Positions 32,023 through 40,214 of a stretch of DNA of 64,000 nt are shown here, one piece after another; positions within the stretch are counted from its first letter, which is position 1, and every line of letters begins with the position of its first letter. The notes under the pieces are model-generated. The model was not told the DNA's origin. It did no database searches and was given only the letters and a program-made list of their open reading frames with translations. Location: the NCBI GenBank assembly GCA_024229515.1, contig JAAESI010000245.1:33719-97718 (forward strand), written 5' to 3'. The position numbers and the translations under genes were made by a program. Origin of the DNA: Pseudomonadota bacterium. Its GTDB lineage: Bacteria; Myxococcota_A; UBA796; UBA9615.

Positions 32023-33708
32023 GTGGCCAACTTCAAGGACAACGAGGTCCGCACGTGTGACACGACCGGGCTCCCGGTCTGCCTCAACGCGCAGTTCTTC
32101 ATCAAGCTGAACGCGGTTTGCGCGGTCGTCTTCCTCCTGATCGGCGCGCTGGCGGCGATCGGGCTGGCGCTCACGCGCTGGCCGGCGGTGCACCTGCTTC
32201 CCGCGGACTGGTTCTATCGGGTGTTGACGCTTCACGGCCTCAACATGCTGATCTTCTGGATCCTCTTCTTCGAGATCGCGATCCTCTACTTCTGCGGCAC
32301 CACGCTGCTGAACTCACGGTTGGCTTCGAAGAAGGTCGCCTGGGTCTCCTGGTTGTTGATGATCATCGGAGCTGTATCCGTCGACGTCGCCATCTTCCAG
32401 GGCAACAGCGACGTGCTCATGACCAGCTACGTGCCGCTGAAGGGGTCCCCGCTGTTCTACGGCGGCATCATCCTCGTCGCGGTCGGAACCCTGGTCGGCG
32501 TCTTCAACTACTTCGGATGCATCTACATCGCGAAGCGCGACAAGACCTACGAAGGCTCCGTGCCCCTGGTCGTGTTCGGCGCGACAGCGGCGGCGATCAT
32601 CGCGGTCGGCACGCTGCTGCACGGCGCGGTCGTGATGCTGCCGACGTTCGCCTGGTCGATGGGCTGGATCGAGACTGTGGATCCGGGCTGGTACCGGCTG
32701 ATCTGGTGGGCCCTCGGCCACTCCAGCCAGCAGGTCAACGTCTGCGCCATGGTCGCCGTCTGGTACCTGATCGCCTACCTCGCGGTGGGTGGCAAGCCGC
32801 TGAATGAGACCGTCTGCCGTACGGCGTTCGTCTTCTACATCCTGTTCATCAACATCGCCTCGGCGCACCACCTCCTCGTGGACCCCGGCGTGGGCACGGA
32901 ATGGAAGATCTGGAACACCGGCTACGCCATGTACCTGGCGGTCCTCGCCTCGATGATCCACGGCTTCACGGTTCCCGCCGCCATCGAGTCGGCGCAGCGT
33001 GGTCGCGGCTACACGGCCGGTCTGTTCACGTGGCTGGCGAAGTGCCCGTGGAAGAACCCCGCGTTCGCCGCGTCGTTCATGTCGATGGGCATCTTCGGCT
33101 TCATCGGCGGAATCACGGGCGTGACGCTGGGCACCCAGCAGATCAACATCATCGCGCACAACACCCTGCGGATTCCCGGCCACTTCCACGCAACCGTGGT
33201 GGGTGGAACGACCCTGGCGTTCATGGGGCTGGCGTACTACGTCGTGCCGCTGATCTTCCAGCGCGAGTACCCCCTGAAGCCGCTGGCGCGGATCCAGCCG
33301 TACATCTTCGCGGTGGGCATCGTGTTCATGTCGCTGACGATGTCGTTCGCAGGTTCGTACGGCGTGCCTCGTCGGCACTGGGACGTGGAGTTCACCGGTT
33401 CGGCGCTGGGTCACAGCTTCGACCCGGGCGCGACCCTGATGCTCGCGGGCGTCGGTGTCGGCGGAACCCTGGCGTTCCTGGGACTGCTGCTGTTCATCCT
33501 GCTGACGGTGTGGGCCGTGTTCCTCGGCAAGTCGAACGCCGGCAGTCCGATGGAGCATTGGACTCCGCCGCTGCCGCCGGTCGCGGATGAAGACATGGAG
33601 CACAAGACCCCGGGCGCCTTCGCCCTGGTCATCCTGCTGCTGGTCTGCTTCGCCGTGTACTACTTCGCCAACTGGAAGGCGCTCGCCGACGTCTGGTGGG
33701 TGAGGTAG
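32023..33708 (+). CDS. Haem-copper oxidoreductase subunit I, NO-reductase-like active site
   Basis: 561 residues from GTG 32023, about 13 membrane helices. All six metal-ligand His are present: H71 (TLHGLNM), H233 (WALGHSSQQVN), H282-H283 (SAHHLLVDPG), H387 and H389 (GHFHATVVGG). The active-site Tyr of oxygen reductases, four residues after the CuB His in the GHPEVY motif, is Gln here (Q237), and no Tyr occupies the alternative cbb3 position six residues before the His pair. Absence of the cross-linked Tyr is a hallmark of NO reductases in this superfamily. The NsrR-like regulator and operator, NnrS and CtaB in the neighbourhood agree. An oxygen-reductase role is not excluded without structure or assay. 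Confidence 0.8.
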   Translation: MANFKDNEVRTCDTTGLPVCLNAQFFIKLNAVCAVVFLLIGALAAIGLALTRWPAVHLLPADWFYRVLTLHGLNMLIFWILFFEIAILYFCGTTLLNSRLASKKVAWVSWLLMIIGAVSVDVAIFQGNSDVLMTSYVPLKGSPLFYGGIILVAVGTLVGVFNYFGCIYIAKRDKTYEGSVPLVVFGATAAAIIAVGTLLHGAVVMLPTFAWSMGWIETVDPGWYRLIWWALGHSSQQVNVCAMVAVWYLIAYLAVGGKPLNETVCRTAFVFYILFINIASAHHLLVDPGVGTEWKIWNTGYAMYLAVLASMIHGFTVPAAIESAQRGRGYTAGLFTWLAKCPWKNPAFAASFMSMGIFGFIGGITGVTLGTQQINIIAHNTLRIPGHFHATVVGGTTLAFMGLAYYVVPLIFQREYPLKPLARIQPYIFAVGIVFMSLTMSFAGSYGVPRRHWDVEFTGSALGHSFDPGATLMLAGVGVGGTLAFLGLLLFILLTVWAVFLGKSNAGSPMEHWTPPLPPVADEDMEHKTPGAFALVILLLVCFAVYYFANWKALADVWWVR

Positions 33709-33711
33709 CGA

Positions 33712-34647
33712 ATGGCCGTATTCGACCGGCTCCAGGCCTTCATGGAGGGGTGGCGTTTTCCCTCCTTCATGTTGGCGGTGCTGGTCGCGTGGCCCGCCCT
33801 GCTCCTGGGGATCCTCGCGATCCCCGGGGGTGAGGGCGGGCTGGCCTCCTTCGCGGAGCAGTTCAAGGTCTGGTGCCTGGGGTACGACCCCGCGACGGGC
33901 ACCCTCCAGATGGCGTACGTCGTCATGCTGTTGGTGAATCCGCTGATGCTCGTCGGGATCGTCCTGGCGGTGTGGATGCGGCCGCTGAAGGAGGGCTGGG
34001 CCGACTCCCGCGGCGGAGTGATGCGTGCGCTCCTGGCCGGGGCGGCGCTGGTGCTCTTGGCCGGGGTGGGACTCACCCTGCTGACGGACTCCGGGTTCGA
34101 CCCCGACGAGGTGCTCCCCTTCCCCGCAGACCGCCTCCGAACATCGCACGCGGTCCCGGCCTTCGACCTGGTCGACCAGGCTGGCGTGCCCGTCAGCTCG
34201 ACCGAACTCGGTGGAGGCGTGACAGTCCTCACGTCGGTGTACGCGACGTGCCCGCACACCTGCCCGATCATCCTCACCGAGCTCAAGGCCACCATGGCCG
34301 AGCTTCCCCCCACTGTGGCCGCCGAGGTGCAAATCCTGGCGATCACGATGGATCCCGCCAACGACGGTCCCGAGGAGCTGACGGCCCTGGCCGAGCTCCA
34401 GGGGCTGGGGTCGCAGTATCGACTGCTGTCGGGCCCCGTCGAGCCGATCGACGAGCTCCTCGACAACCTCGCAATTGCTCGACAGCGAGACCCTGACACC
34501 GGGGTCATCAACCACAGCAATCAGTTCATCCTGGTGGGGCGCGACGGCCGCATCGCCTACCGCCTCAATCTCGGGCCGCATCAGCGGCAGTGGCTGATCT
34601 CCGCGCTCGGCGTCCTCGCAGCCGAGGAGCGCGGGCCAGTTGGCTGA
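33712..34647 (+). CDS. Membrane-anchored SCO1/SenC-like protein
   Basis: 311 residues. Residues ~15-125 contain three membrane helices, more than the single anchor usual for SCO proteins. The C-terminal thioredoxin-like domain has the copper-binding CX3C at C180/C184 (YATCPHTCP) and the distal His at 268 (VINHSNQF). SCO proteins deliver copper to, or reduce, the CuA site of subunit II; encoding it in this operon fits. The first gap to subunit I is 3 bp, and its stop overlaps the start of the next gene. Confidence 0.85.
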   Translation: MAVFDRLQAFMEGWRFPSFMLAVLVAWPALLLGILAIPGGEGGLASFAEQFKVWCLGYDPATGTLQMAYVVMLLVNPLMLVGIVLAVWMRPLKEGWADSRGGVMRALLAGAALVLLAGVGLTLLTDSGFDPDEVLPFPADRLRTSHAVPAFDLVDQAGVPVSSTELGGGVTVLTSVYATCPHTCPIILTELKATMAELPPTVAAEVQILAITMDPANDGPEELTALAELQGLGSQYRLLSGPVEPIDELLDNLAIARQRDPDTGVINHSNQFILVGRDGRIAYRLNLGPHQRQWLISALGVLAAEERGPVG

Positions 34648-36679
34648 ACTCGTCACCAACGCTTCGGCGGAACCCCCCGTACGGGGCGAGACGGTACTTC
34701 GGCTGCTCGAGCGGCCGTTCCTGGCCGTGGACCGGTTCCTGGACCGCTGGCTCCCCGAAGAGCTGAACCCCCTCCTTCAGACCGGCGCCATCGCCAACAC
34801 CACCTTCGCGGTGGCGATGGCGACGGGGGTCGCCCTGCTGCTCTGGTACGTGCCGAGCATCCACCAGGCCCACGACTCCGTGACGGCGATGCACGCCGAG
34901 ACGCCCCTGACCGGCGGGCTGATGCGGTCCCTGCATCGCTACAGCTCGGACGCTTGCGTCTTCTTCGTCCTCGTTCACGCGCTGAAGCTGTTCTTCGCGC
35001 GGCGGTTCGGCGGCGCCCGGTGGTTGGCGTGGGTGACCGGGGTGTTCGCCGTGCTGGTGCTGTGGCTGACGGGCTGGACCGGCTACTGGCTGGTCTGGGA
35101 CGAGCGCGCGCGGCAGGTGGCGTTGGCCTCGGCGAAGTTCCTGGACGTCCTGCCGATCTTCATCGACCCGCTGAGCCGATCGTTCCTCATCGACGAGGCG
35201 GTCAACACGCTCTTGTTCTTCGTCATCTTCTTCGTCCACATGCTCGTCCCGGTGGGGGCGGTGGTGGCGCTGTGGCTGCACATCACGCGGCTGCGGCGGG
35301 CGACCTGGATCACCCGGGGGCCGATGACATGGTGGGTGCTGGGGAGCCTGGTGGTGCTCTCGCTGGCGTTCCCCGCGGACGTGGTGGAACCAGCGAGGCT
35401 GGCGGTGGAACCCGACGCCTTCGCGATGGACTGGTGGTACCTGGCGCCGCTGCTGCTGGCCGAACGGCTGAGCGTGGGCGCGGGCTGGGGGCTGATGCTC
35501 GGCGGCGGGATCGTCTTCTTCGCCATCCCGTGGCTTATGGCCCGGCAGCGCGCGGTCACCGCGGTGGTCGATGAGGCGCGCTGCAACTCGTGCCGCAAGT
35601 GTGAGACGGACTGCCCCTACGCGGCGATCTCGATGGCGCCGCGCACGGACGGCAAGCCCTTCGAAGCGGTGGCGATGGTGGATCCGAGCCTGTGCGTGGG
35701 CTGCAGCATCTGCTCCGGTTCGTGCGACACCGGCGGGGTCGGGGTCGAGCTGTGGTCGAGCCTCGGGCAGCGCCGCCGCGTGAGCCAGTGGATGGCCGAC
35801 GGCGACGCGGCGGGGTTGGCGATCGTCTGCGCCGAGACCGCCACCTCGGGCCTCGTGACCGACCCCGCGACGGGCACCGCCGAGTCCCTCCCGGGCTGGC
35901 GGGTGCTCGCGGTTCCCTGCGCCGGCCAGGTGCATCCCCTGGTGGTCGAGAAGGCGCTGCGGGCGGGGGCGGAACACGTCGTGTTCGGCGCCTGCGGCAC
36001 GGGGGACTGCCGATTCCGGGAGGGGGCCGATTGGACCGCGGAGCGCATGGCCGGAGCGCGCGAGCCCGAGCTCCGGTCGGACAAGGTGGACGCCTCCCGG
36101 GTGCGTGTCGTTCGGGGCACGGAGCGCCAGCTGCGGGACGCATTGGCGGAGCTCGGGGACCAGCCCGAGCAGGCGACGCCGCCGTCGTCGGGGGGACGAG
36201 TGGCGGTCGGTGTAGCGGTCGCGGCGATCCTGACCCTGGCGGTCGCGCTTCCGTCGGTCGGTCCGTGGCGGAGCGCCGCGGGGCCGGAGCCGGTGCTCAC
36301 GGTGACGTTGAAGCACCCCGGCCAGGTCGGCGAGGACTGTCGGGCGGTGACGGAGCAGGAGCTGGCCGACACGCCCGTGCACATGCGCCGGGCGGAGATC
36401 TGCGAGCGGCGGCGCGCGGACGTGCGGCTGCAGGTGTCGGTGGACGGCGTGCTCGCGTTGGACACGCAGTACGAGCCCAAGGGGATCTGGGGGGATGGCA
36501 ACAGCATCGCGTTGGAGCGGCTGGCGATGACGCCAGGCCCCCACGAGATCGCGGTTCGGCTGGCCGACGGGCTGGACACCGAAGCGTGGGGATGGAGTGA
36601 TACACGAACGCTCGAGTTTGTGCCGCGGGAACGTCACGTCGTGATGTTCCGGAGGGAGGATGGCTTTGGCTGGCACTGA
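34640..36679 (+). CDS. Cytochrome b - 2x4Fe-4S ferredoxin - MvhD-like fusion
   Basis: 679 residues from a TTG at 34640 with GAGGAG ten bases upstream, inside the SCO gene end. Domain 1 (~45-300) is a diheme cytochrome b: H99/H113 and H200/H214, each 14 apart, in two helices. Domain 2 (~310-365) has two 4Fe-4S motifs: C315-X2-C318-X2-C321-X3-C325 with P326, and C352-X2-C355-X2-C358-X3-C362. Domain 3 (~390-475) resembles the MvhD/FrhD iron-sulphur subunit of hydrogenase-heterodisulphide reductase complexes (C427, C452 and C457 in VPCAGQVHP and GACGTGDCRF). A last membrane helix (~522-540) and an exported beta domain follow. It may link a cytoplasmic donor to the haem-copper enzyme. Confidence 0.8.
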   Translation: MAELVTNASAEPPVRGETVLRLLERPFLAVDRFLDRWLPEELNPLLQTGAIANTTFAVAMATGVALLLWYVPSIHQAHDSVTAMHAETPLTGGLMRSLHRYSSDACVFFVLVHALKLFFARRFGGARWLAWVTGVFAVLVLWLTGWTGYWLVWDERARQVALASAKFLDVLPIFIDPLSRSFLIDEAVNTLLFFVIFFVHMLVPVGAVVALWLHITRLRRATWITRGPMTWWVLGSLVVLSLAFPADVVEPARLAVEPDAFAMDWWYLAPLLLAERLSVGAGWGLMLGGGIVFFAIPWLMARQRAVTAVVDEARCNSCRKCETDCPYAAISMAPRTDGKPFEAVAMVDPSLCVGCSICSGSCDTGGVGVELWSSLGQRRRVSQWMADGDAAGLAIVCAETATSGLVTDPATGTAESLPGWRVLAVPCAGQVHPLVVEKALRAGAEHVVFGACGTGDCRFREGADWTAERMAGAREPELRSDKVDASRVRVVRGTERQLRDALAELGDQPEQATPPSSGGRVAVGVAVAAILTLAVALPSVGPWRSAAGPEPVLTVTLKHPGQVGEDCRAVTEQELADTPVHMRRAEICERRRADVRLQVSVDGVLALDTQYEPKGIWGDGNSIALERLAMTPGPHEIAVRLADGLDTEAWGWSDTRTLEFVPRERHVVMFRREDGFGWH

Positions 36680-37568
36680 TCCTATGACTTTGAACCGAAC
36701 CAACGCGGAGGCTGTTCCGGATCTGCCCGACCTCCTGGAGCTGACGAAGCCGGGGCTGACCGCAATGAACCTGCTGGTGACTCTGGGGGCGTACGCCTTC
36801 GCCCAGGGGCCGTGGGACCCGGAGCGTCTGCTGGCGCTGGCGGTCGGCACGACCCTGGTGGTGGGATCGGCCAACACCATGAACCAGGTGATCGAGCGGC
36901 GCTCGGACCGGCGGATGGAGCGCACGGCGTCCCGGCCGGTGGCCGCGGGGCGCATGCAGCCGTCGACGGCGGTGGCGTTCGGCCTGGCGGCCGGGTTGGC
37001 GGGGATGCCGCTGCTGTGGGGCGTGCATCCGACCGTCGCGGTCCTCGGGATGTCCGCGTGGCTCGGGTACGTGCTGCTGTACACGCCGTGGAAGCGGCGC
37101 GGACCGGCGGCGCTGCCGCTCGGCGCGGTGGTGGGCGCGATCCCGGTCTTGCTGGGGCAGGCGGCCGCGGCGGGCACGCTCCCGACGGCCGCGTGGCTGC
37201 TGTTTGGCCTGCTCGCCGCCTGGCAGATGCCGCACTTCCTCGCGATCGCGATCTACCGGCAGGAGGACTACGAACGCGCCGGGATCAAGACCGTGGTCGG
37301 CGTGCGGGGGGTCCAGGCCGCGAAGATCCAGGCCCTGCTGTGGTCGTTCGCCCTGCTCGGGTTCAGCCTCGGGCTGGTCGGCATCGGCGCCGCGGGCTGG
37401 CTCTACGGGGCCGTCGCGGCGGTGCTCGGAGCCTGGATGATCCTGACCGCCGCCCTGGGCTTCCGGGCCGGCGCGGGCGCCCTCTGGGCACGGGGCTTCT
37501 TCCTCGGATCCCTGGTCTACCTGCCGGTCGTCACCCTCGCCCTCGTCGTGGACGTCGCCCTCTTCTGA
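36660..37568 (+). CDS. ctaB: Protoheme IX farnesyltransferase (haem O synthase)
   Basis: 302 residues; UbiA-type prenyltransferase with about nine helices. First Asp-rich-type motif as NTMNQVIERRSDRRMERTASRPVAAGRM, and later YTPWKRRGPAALPLGAVVGAIP and QMPHFLAIAIYRQEDYERAGIKT. It makes haem O, the precursor of haem A, implying that the operon's enzyme uses haem O or A. No CtaA (haem A synthase) is in the window. ATG 36660 overlaps the end of the fusion gene by 20 bp and is preceded by a purine-rich GGAGGGAGG. Confidence 0.9.
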   Translation: MALAGTDPMTLNRTNAEAVPDLPDLLELTKPGLTAMNLLVTLGAYAFAQGPWDPERLLALAVGTTLVVGSANTMNQVIERRSDRRMERTASRPVAAGRMQPSTAVAFGLAAGLAGMPLLWGVHPTVAVLGMSAWLGYVLLYTPWKRRGPAALPLGAVVGAIPVLLGQAAAAGTLPTAAWLLFGLLAAWQMPHFLAIAIYRQEDYERAGIKTVVGVRGVQAAKIQALLWSFALLGFSLGLVGIGAAGWLYGAVAAVLGAWMILTAALGFRAGAGALWARGFFLGSLVYLPVVTLALVVDVALF

Positions 37569-37572
37569 GCGC

Positions 37573-38031
37573 CTAGAACACGAAGGCGATCACGTACAGC
37601 TCCAGCCCGGTGATGCCGGTCAGCGCCATCAACACGAGCGCGGTCCGCCCCGCGAACCGATGGTACTTCCCGAACGGGATCGGCTTGGGGGGGCGCGGGA
37701 ACTTCCACAGGCTGACCCCGATCAGGGCCGCCCACCAGAACGCCGTCGCCGCGGAGATCGCGACGTGGATCCAGGCGGACCAATGCAGGAACGCCGTACC
37801 TTCGAAGCGGCTCCCTTCGGTCAGGACGAAGAGCCCGCCCAACGCCCTCAGGTCCATCTCCACCGCGGTCACCGCGATGGCCAACAGCGCCGTCGTGACG
37901 AGCATCACGTTCCGGTGCTTCGTGTATTCGGCCCGCTTCGCCCGCGTCCACGCGAACACGATCAGCGGGACCAGCACCAACGTGGCCAGCAGCACCGAGT
38001 CGATGATGAGGTCCGAACGTTCCGTAAGCAT
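37573..38031 (-). CDS. DUF420-like membrane protein
   Basis: 152 residues, four membrane helices with conserved-looking His: KHRNVMLVTTALLA, FLHWSAWIHVAIS and KYHRFAGRTALVLM. The KHRNVM segment and the neighbouring ctaB gene fit the DUF420 family often found near haem-copper oxidase assembly genes. It starts 3 bp after the CopD-like gene and both are read from box G, converging with ctaB at a 4-bp gap. The His pattern suggests haem or copper binding. Confidence 0.7.
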   Translation of the reverse strand: MLTERSDLIIDSVLLATLVLVPLIVFAWTRAKRAEYTKHRNVMLVTTALLAIAVTAVEMDLRALGGLFVLTEGSRFEGTAFLHWSAWIHVAISAATAFWWAALIGVSLWKFPRPPKPIPFGKYHRFAGRTALVLMALTGITGLELYVIAFVF

Positions 38032-38034
38032 CGT

Positions 38035-38517
38035 TCACATCCCCCGCGGGAGGCCGACGGCGAGCCAGATCACGACCAGGCCGAGCAGCAGGTTCAAGCG
38101 TCCGATGAGCATCGCGACCTTCCGCAGCTTGGCCGCCTCGGGCCCGCCCGGGTTGTCTCGCAACGCCTGCATCGCCGCCGGTCCGGTGCGCCAGTCGTGG
38201 TAGCCCGCCAGCGCAAGGATCGTCCCCACCACCGACACCTTGATCGCCACGGTCCGTCCCCAACCGCTGTCCAGCAGCGTGGCCCACGACCCGCCGATGC
38301 GTTCCCCCACCAGCAGCGTGCCGGTCAGGACGAGGACGCCCAGGGTGATCCAGGCCACGGACCGAAACCGCACCACGATGTCGCGCAGGAGCTGTCGGTA
38401 GTGGGGCGCCCACTGCTCCGACCGGAGCACCGGGAGCAGCACCACCACCAGGAACAGCGAGCCGCCAATCCACAGGCACGCCGAGATGACGTGCACCCAG
38501 ATGAGGAGATGAAGCAT
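38035..38517 (-). CDS. CopD-like four-helix membrane protein
   Basis: 160 residues with four helices (LLIWVHVISACLWIGGSLFLVVVLLP and others). The VHVISACLWIGGSLFL opening with His and the GYHDWRTGP loop are typical of CopD/HemJ-like domains that bind copper or haem. ATG 38517 has no Shine-Dalgarno sequence and is exactly 40.5 bp from the centre of box G; a -10-like cAgcaT lies at 38524-38529. With the DUF420-like gene it forms a two-gene operon probably serving the adjacent haem-copper enzyme. Confidence 0.75.
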   Translation of the reverse strand: MLHLLIWVHVISACLWIGGSLFLVVVLLPVLRSEQWAPHYRQLLRDIVVRFRSVAWITLGVLVLTGTLLVGERIGGSWATLLDSGWGRTVAIKVSVVGTILALAGYHDWRTGPAAMQALRDNPGGPEAAKLRKVAMLIGRLNLLLGLVVIWLAVGLPRGM

Positions 38518-38550
38518 GACCCTATGCTGCGCTCTTTCGCACAGCCCTGC

Positions 38551-38564
38551 ATGACTGTGGTCAG
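38551..38564. promoter_or_regulatory. Crp/Fnr-like box G (ATGAC-N4-GTCAG), shared divergent promoter
   Basis: ATGACTGTGGTCAG. Its centre (38557.5) is 40.5 bp from ATG 38517 (minus) and 40.5 bp from GTG 38598 (plus). -10-like cAgcaT (minus) and cAgccT (plus) have their A exactly 29.5 bp from the centre on both sides. Confidence 0.7.
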
Positions 38565-38597
38565 GGACACCGTCCTTCGTTCGGCCAGCCTGAAGGG

Positions 38598-40214
38598 GTG
38601 ACTCCGTGGACGCGAGAACGGCTCGATCCCTTCCCCCGCCTCGGCTGGGTTGAGGAGCCCACGCCGGTCACCCCCCTGCCCCAGGCGGCGGCCCACCTCG
38701 GCCTCGACTGGCTGGGCGTCAAACGCGACGATCTCACCGCCGGCCTCCACGGCTCGACCAAGACCCGCAAGCTCGACTTCCTCCTCGCCTCACGGCGCAT
38801 CGCCCAGTCCGAGGTGTGGGCCTCCCTGGGCGCCATCGGATCGGGCCACCTCGCCTCCCTCACCCTCGCCGCGCGCCTCCTCGGCCGACACGTCAAGGCC
38901 TACTGCTTTTGGGAGCCGCCGTCGGTGGACGTCGAGGGCAACCTCGCCGCGATCGCGTCCGGTCCCTCCACCCTCCACTACCGCCGGACCCGCATCGGCC
39001 TCGGCCTCTCCCACCCTCGGCTCGTGCTGGGGGGCCAGCTCGCCAACGCCGCCGTCATCCCTCCGGGCGGCAGCGCTCCCGAGGGCATCCTCGGAGTCGT
39101 CCGCGGCGGCCTCGAACTGGCGGAGCAGATCCACGCCGGCCTGCTCCCCCGCCCCGACCGCATCTACCTGCCGTGGGGCACCGGCGGCACCGGCGTCGGA
39201 CTCAGCCTCGGCCTCGCCCTCGGAGGGCTCCCCCTGCCCGTGCGTGCGGTCGCCACCGTCGAGCGCCCCTACGCCACCCGGCTTCAGCTGCGCCTGCTCC
39301 GCCGCCGCACGATCGCCCTCCTCAGCCAGACCCTCGGGCCGCTCCCCCGCAGCGTCGACCTCGCCCGCCTGGAGGTGGTCCACGGCTTCGTCGGCGACGG
39401 CTACGGGCACCCCACCCCCGATGGCCTCGCCGCCTGCGAGCGCCTCGCCGCCCACGACCTCCACCTGGAGCCGGTGTACGGCGGAAAAGCGTTTGCGGCG
39501 CTCGCCGCCCACGAGTCGCTCCGCCCCGGGGGGCGCGTCCTGTACTGGCTCACCTCCCACACCGGTCGGCTCCCCCACGACGACGGCTGGCAGGACCGGC
39601 TCCCCCCCCGCCTCACCCACGACCTCGCTGCGCTGCCCCGACGGCTGGGCCCGAGCCGTCGACGGCTGCTCATCGGAGCCGCCGCCGCGGCCGGCCTGCT
39701 GGTGGTCCGCACCAGCGGGTACGCCCCGAGACTCCCGATCTGGAACGGCGCCGTGCTCGCCCGCTGGGAAGCCGCCGTCGTCGCCGCCGCGGCCCAGGCG
39801 GTGATCCCCGACGTTCCCGGCCCCCTGCCCGAGCCCGGCCCGTCGGCAGAGCAGATCGCGGCCAACGTCGACCGCTACCTCCAGGGCATATCGCCCCGCA
39901 TGATCGCCGAGGTGCACGGGATGATGGCGCTGCTGGAGCAGGGCACCGGGCTGAACGGGAGCCTCCGCCGGCTCACCCACCAGACCCCCGCCGCGCGGCG
40001 CAGGTTCCTCCAACGCCTCAGCTCCTTCGGCGGGGTGCTCGCCCAGGCCAGTCGCGGCATCCGTGACCTGTGCCTGCTCGGTTGGTACCAGGACCCGCGG
40101 ACGTGGACGCCGCTGGGCTACGGGGGCCCCCGGCTCGCCCCCGGTCGCACCTCCCCCCGCTACGACGCCCTCGTGGCCCCCGCGGGGCAGCTCCCGGGGA
40201 GCACGCGGGCATGA
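38598..40214 (+). CDS. PLP-dependent deaminase-like domain fused to GMC small subunit
   Basis: 538 residues from GTG 38598. Residues ~15-345 resemble ACC deaminase/D-cysteine desulfhydrase-type PLP enzymes: probable PLP Lys K55 in HGSTKTRKLDFLL, SLGAIGSGHLASL, and a Gly-rich phosphate loop LPWGTGGTGVGLSLG. At ~352-373 a twin-Arg-like SRRRLLIGAAAAAGLLVV segment begins a second part that resembles the small subunit (gluconate 2-dehydrogenase subunit 3-like) of membrane GMC dehydrogenases (AAAQAVIPDVPG, ending GWYQDPRTWTPLGYGGP). The reading frame is unbroken. The next gene is the matching GMC large subunit with a 4-bp overlap. Joining a cytosolic PLP enzyme to an exported-type subunit is odd. 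Confidence 0.75.
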   Translation: MTPWTRERLDPFPRLGWVEEPTPVTPLPQAAAHLGLDWLGVKRDDLTAGLHGSTKTRKLDFLLASRRIAQSEVWASLGAIGSGHLASLTLAARLLGRHVKAYCFWEPPSVDVEGNLAAIASGPSTLHYRRTRIGLGLSHPRLVLGGQLANAAVIPPGGSAPEGILGVVRGGLELAEQIHAGLLPRPDRIYLPWGTGGTGVGLSLGLALGGLPLPVRAVATVERPYATRLQLRLLRRRTIALLSQTLGPLPRSVDLARLEVVHGFVGDGYGHPTPDGLAACERLAAHDLHLEPVYGGKAFAALAAHESLRPGGRVLYWLTSHTGRLPHDDGWQDRLPPRLTHDLAALPRRLGPSRRRLLIGAAAAAGLLVVRTSGYAPRLPIWNGAVLARWEAAVVAAAAQAVIPDVPGPLPEPGPSAEQIAANVDRYLQGISPRMIAEVHGMMALLEQGTGLNGSLRRLTHQTPAARRRFLQRLSSFGGVLAQASRGIRDLCLLGWYQDPRTWTPLGYGGPRLAPGRTSPRYDALVAPAGQLPGSTRA

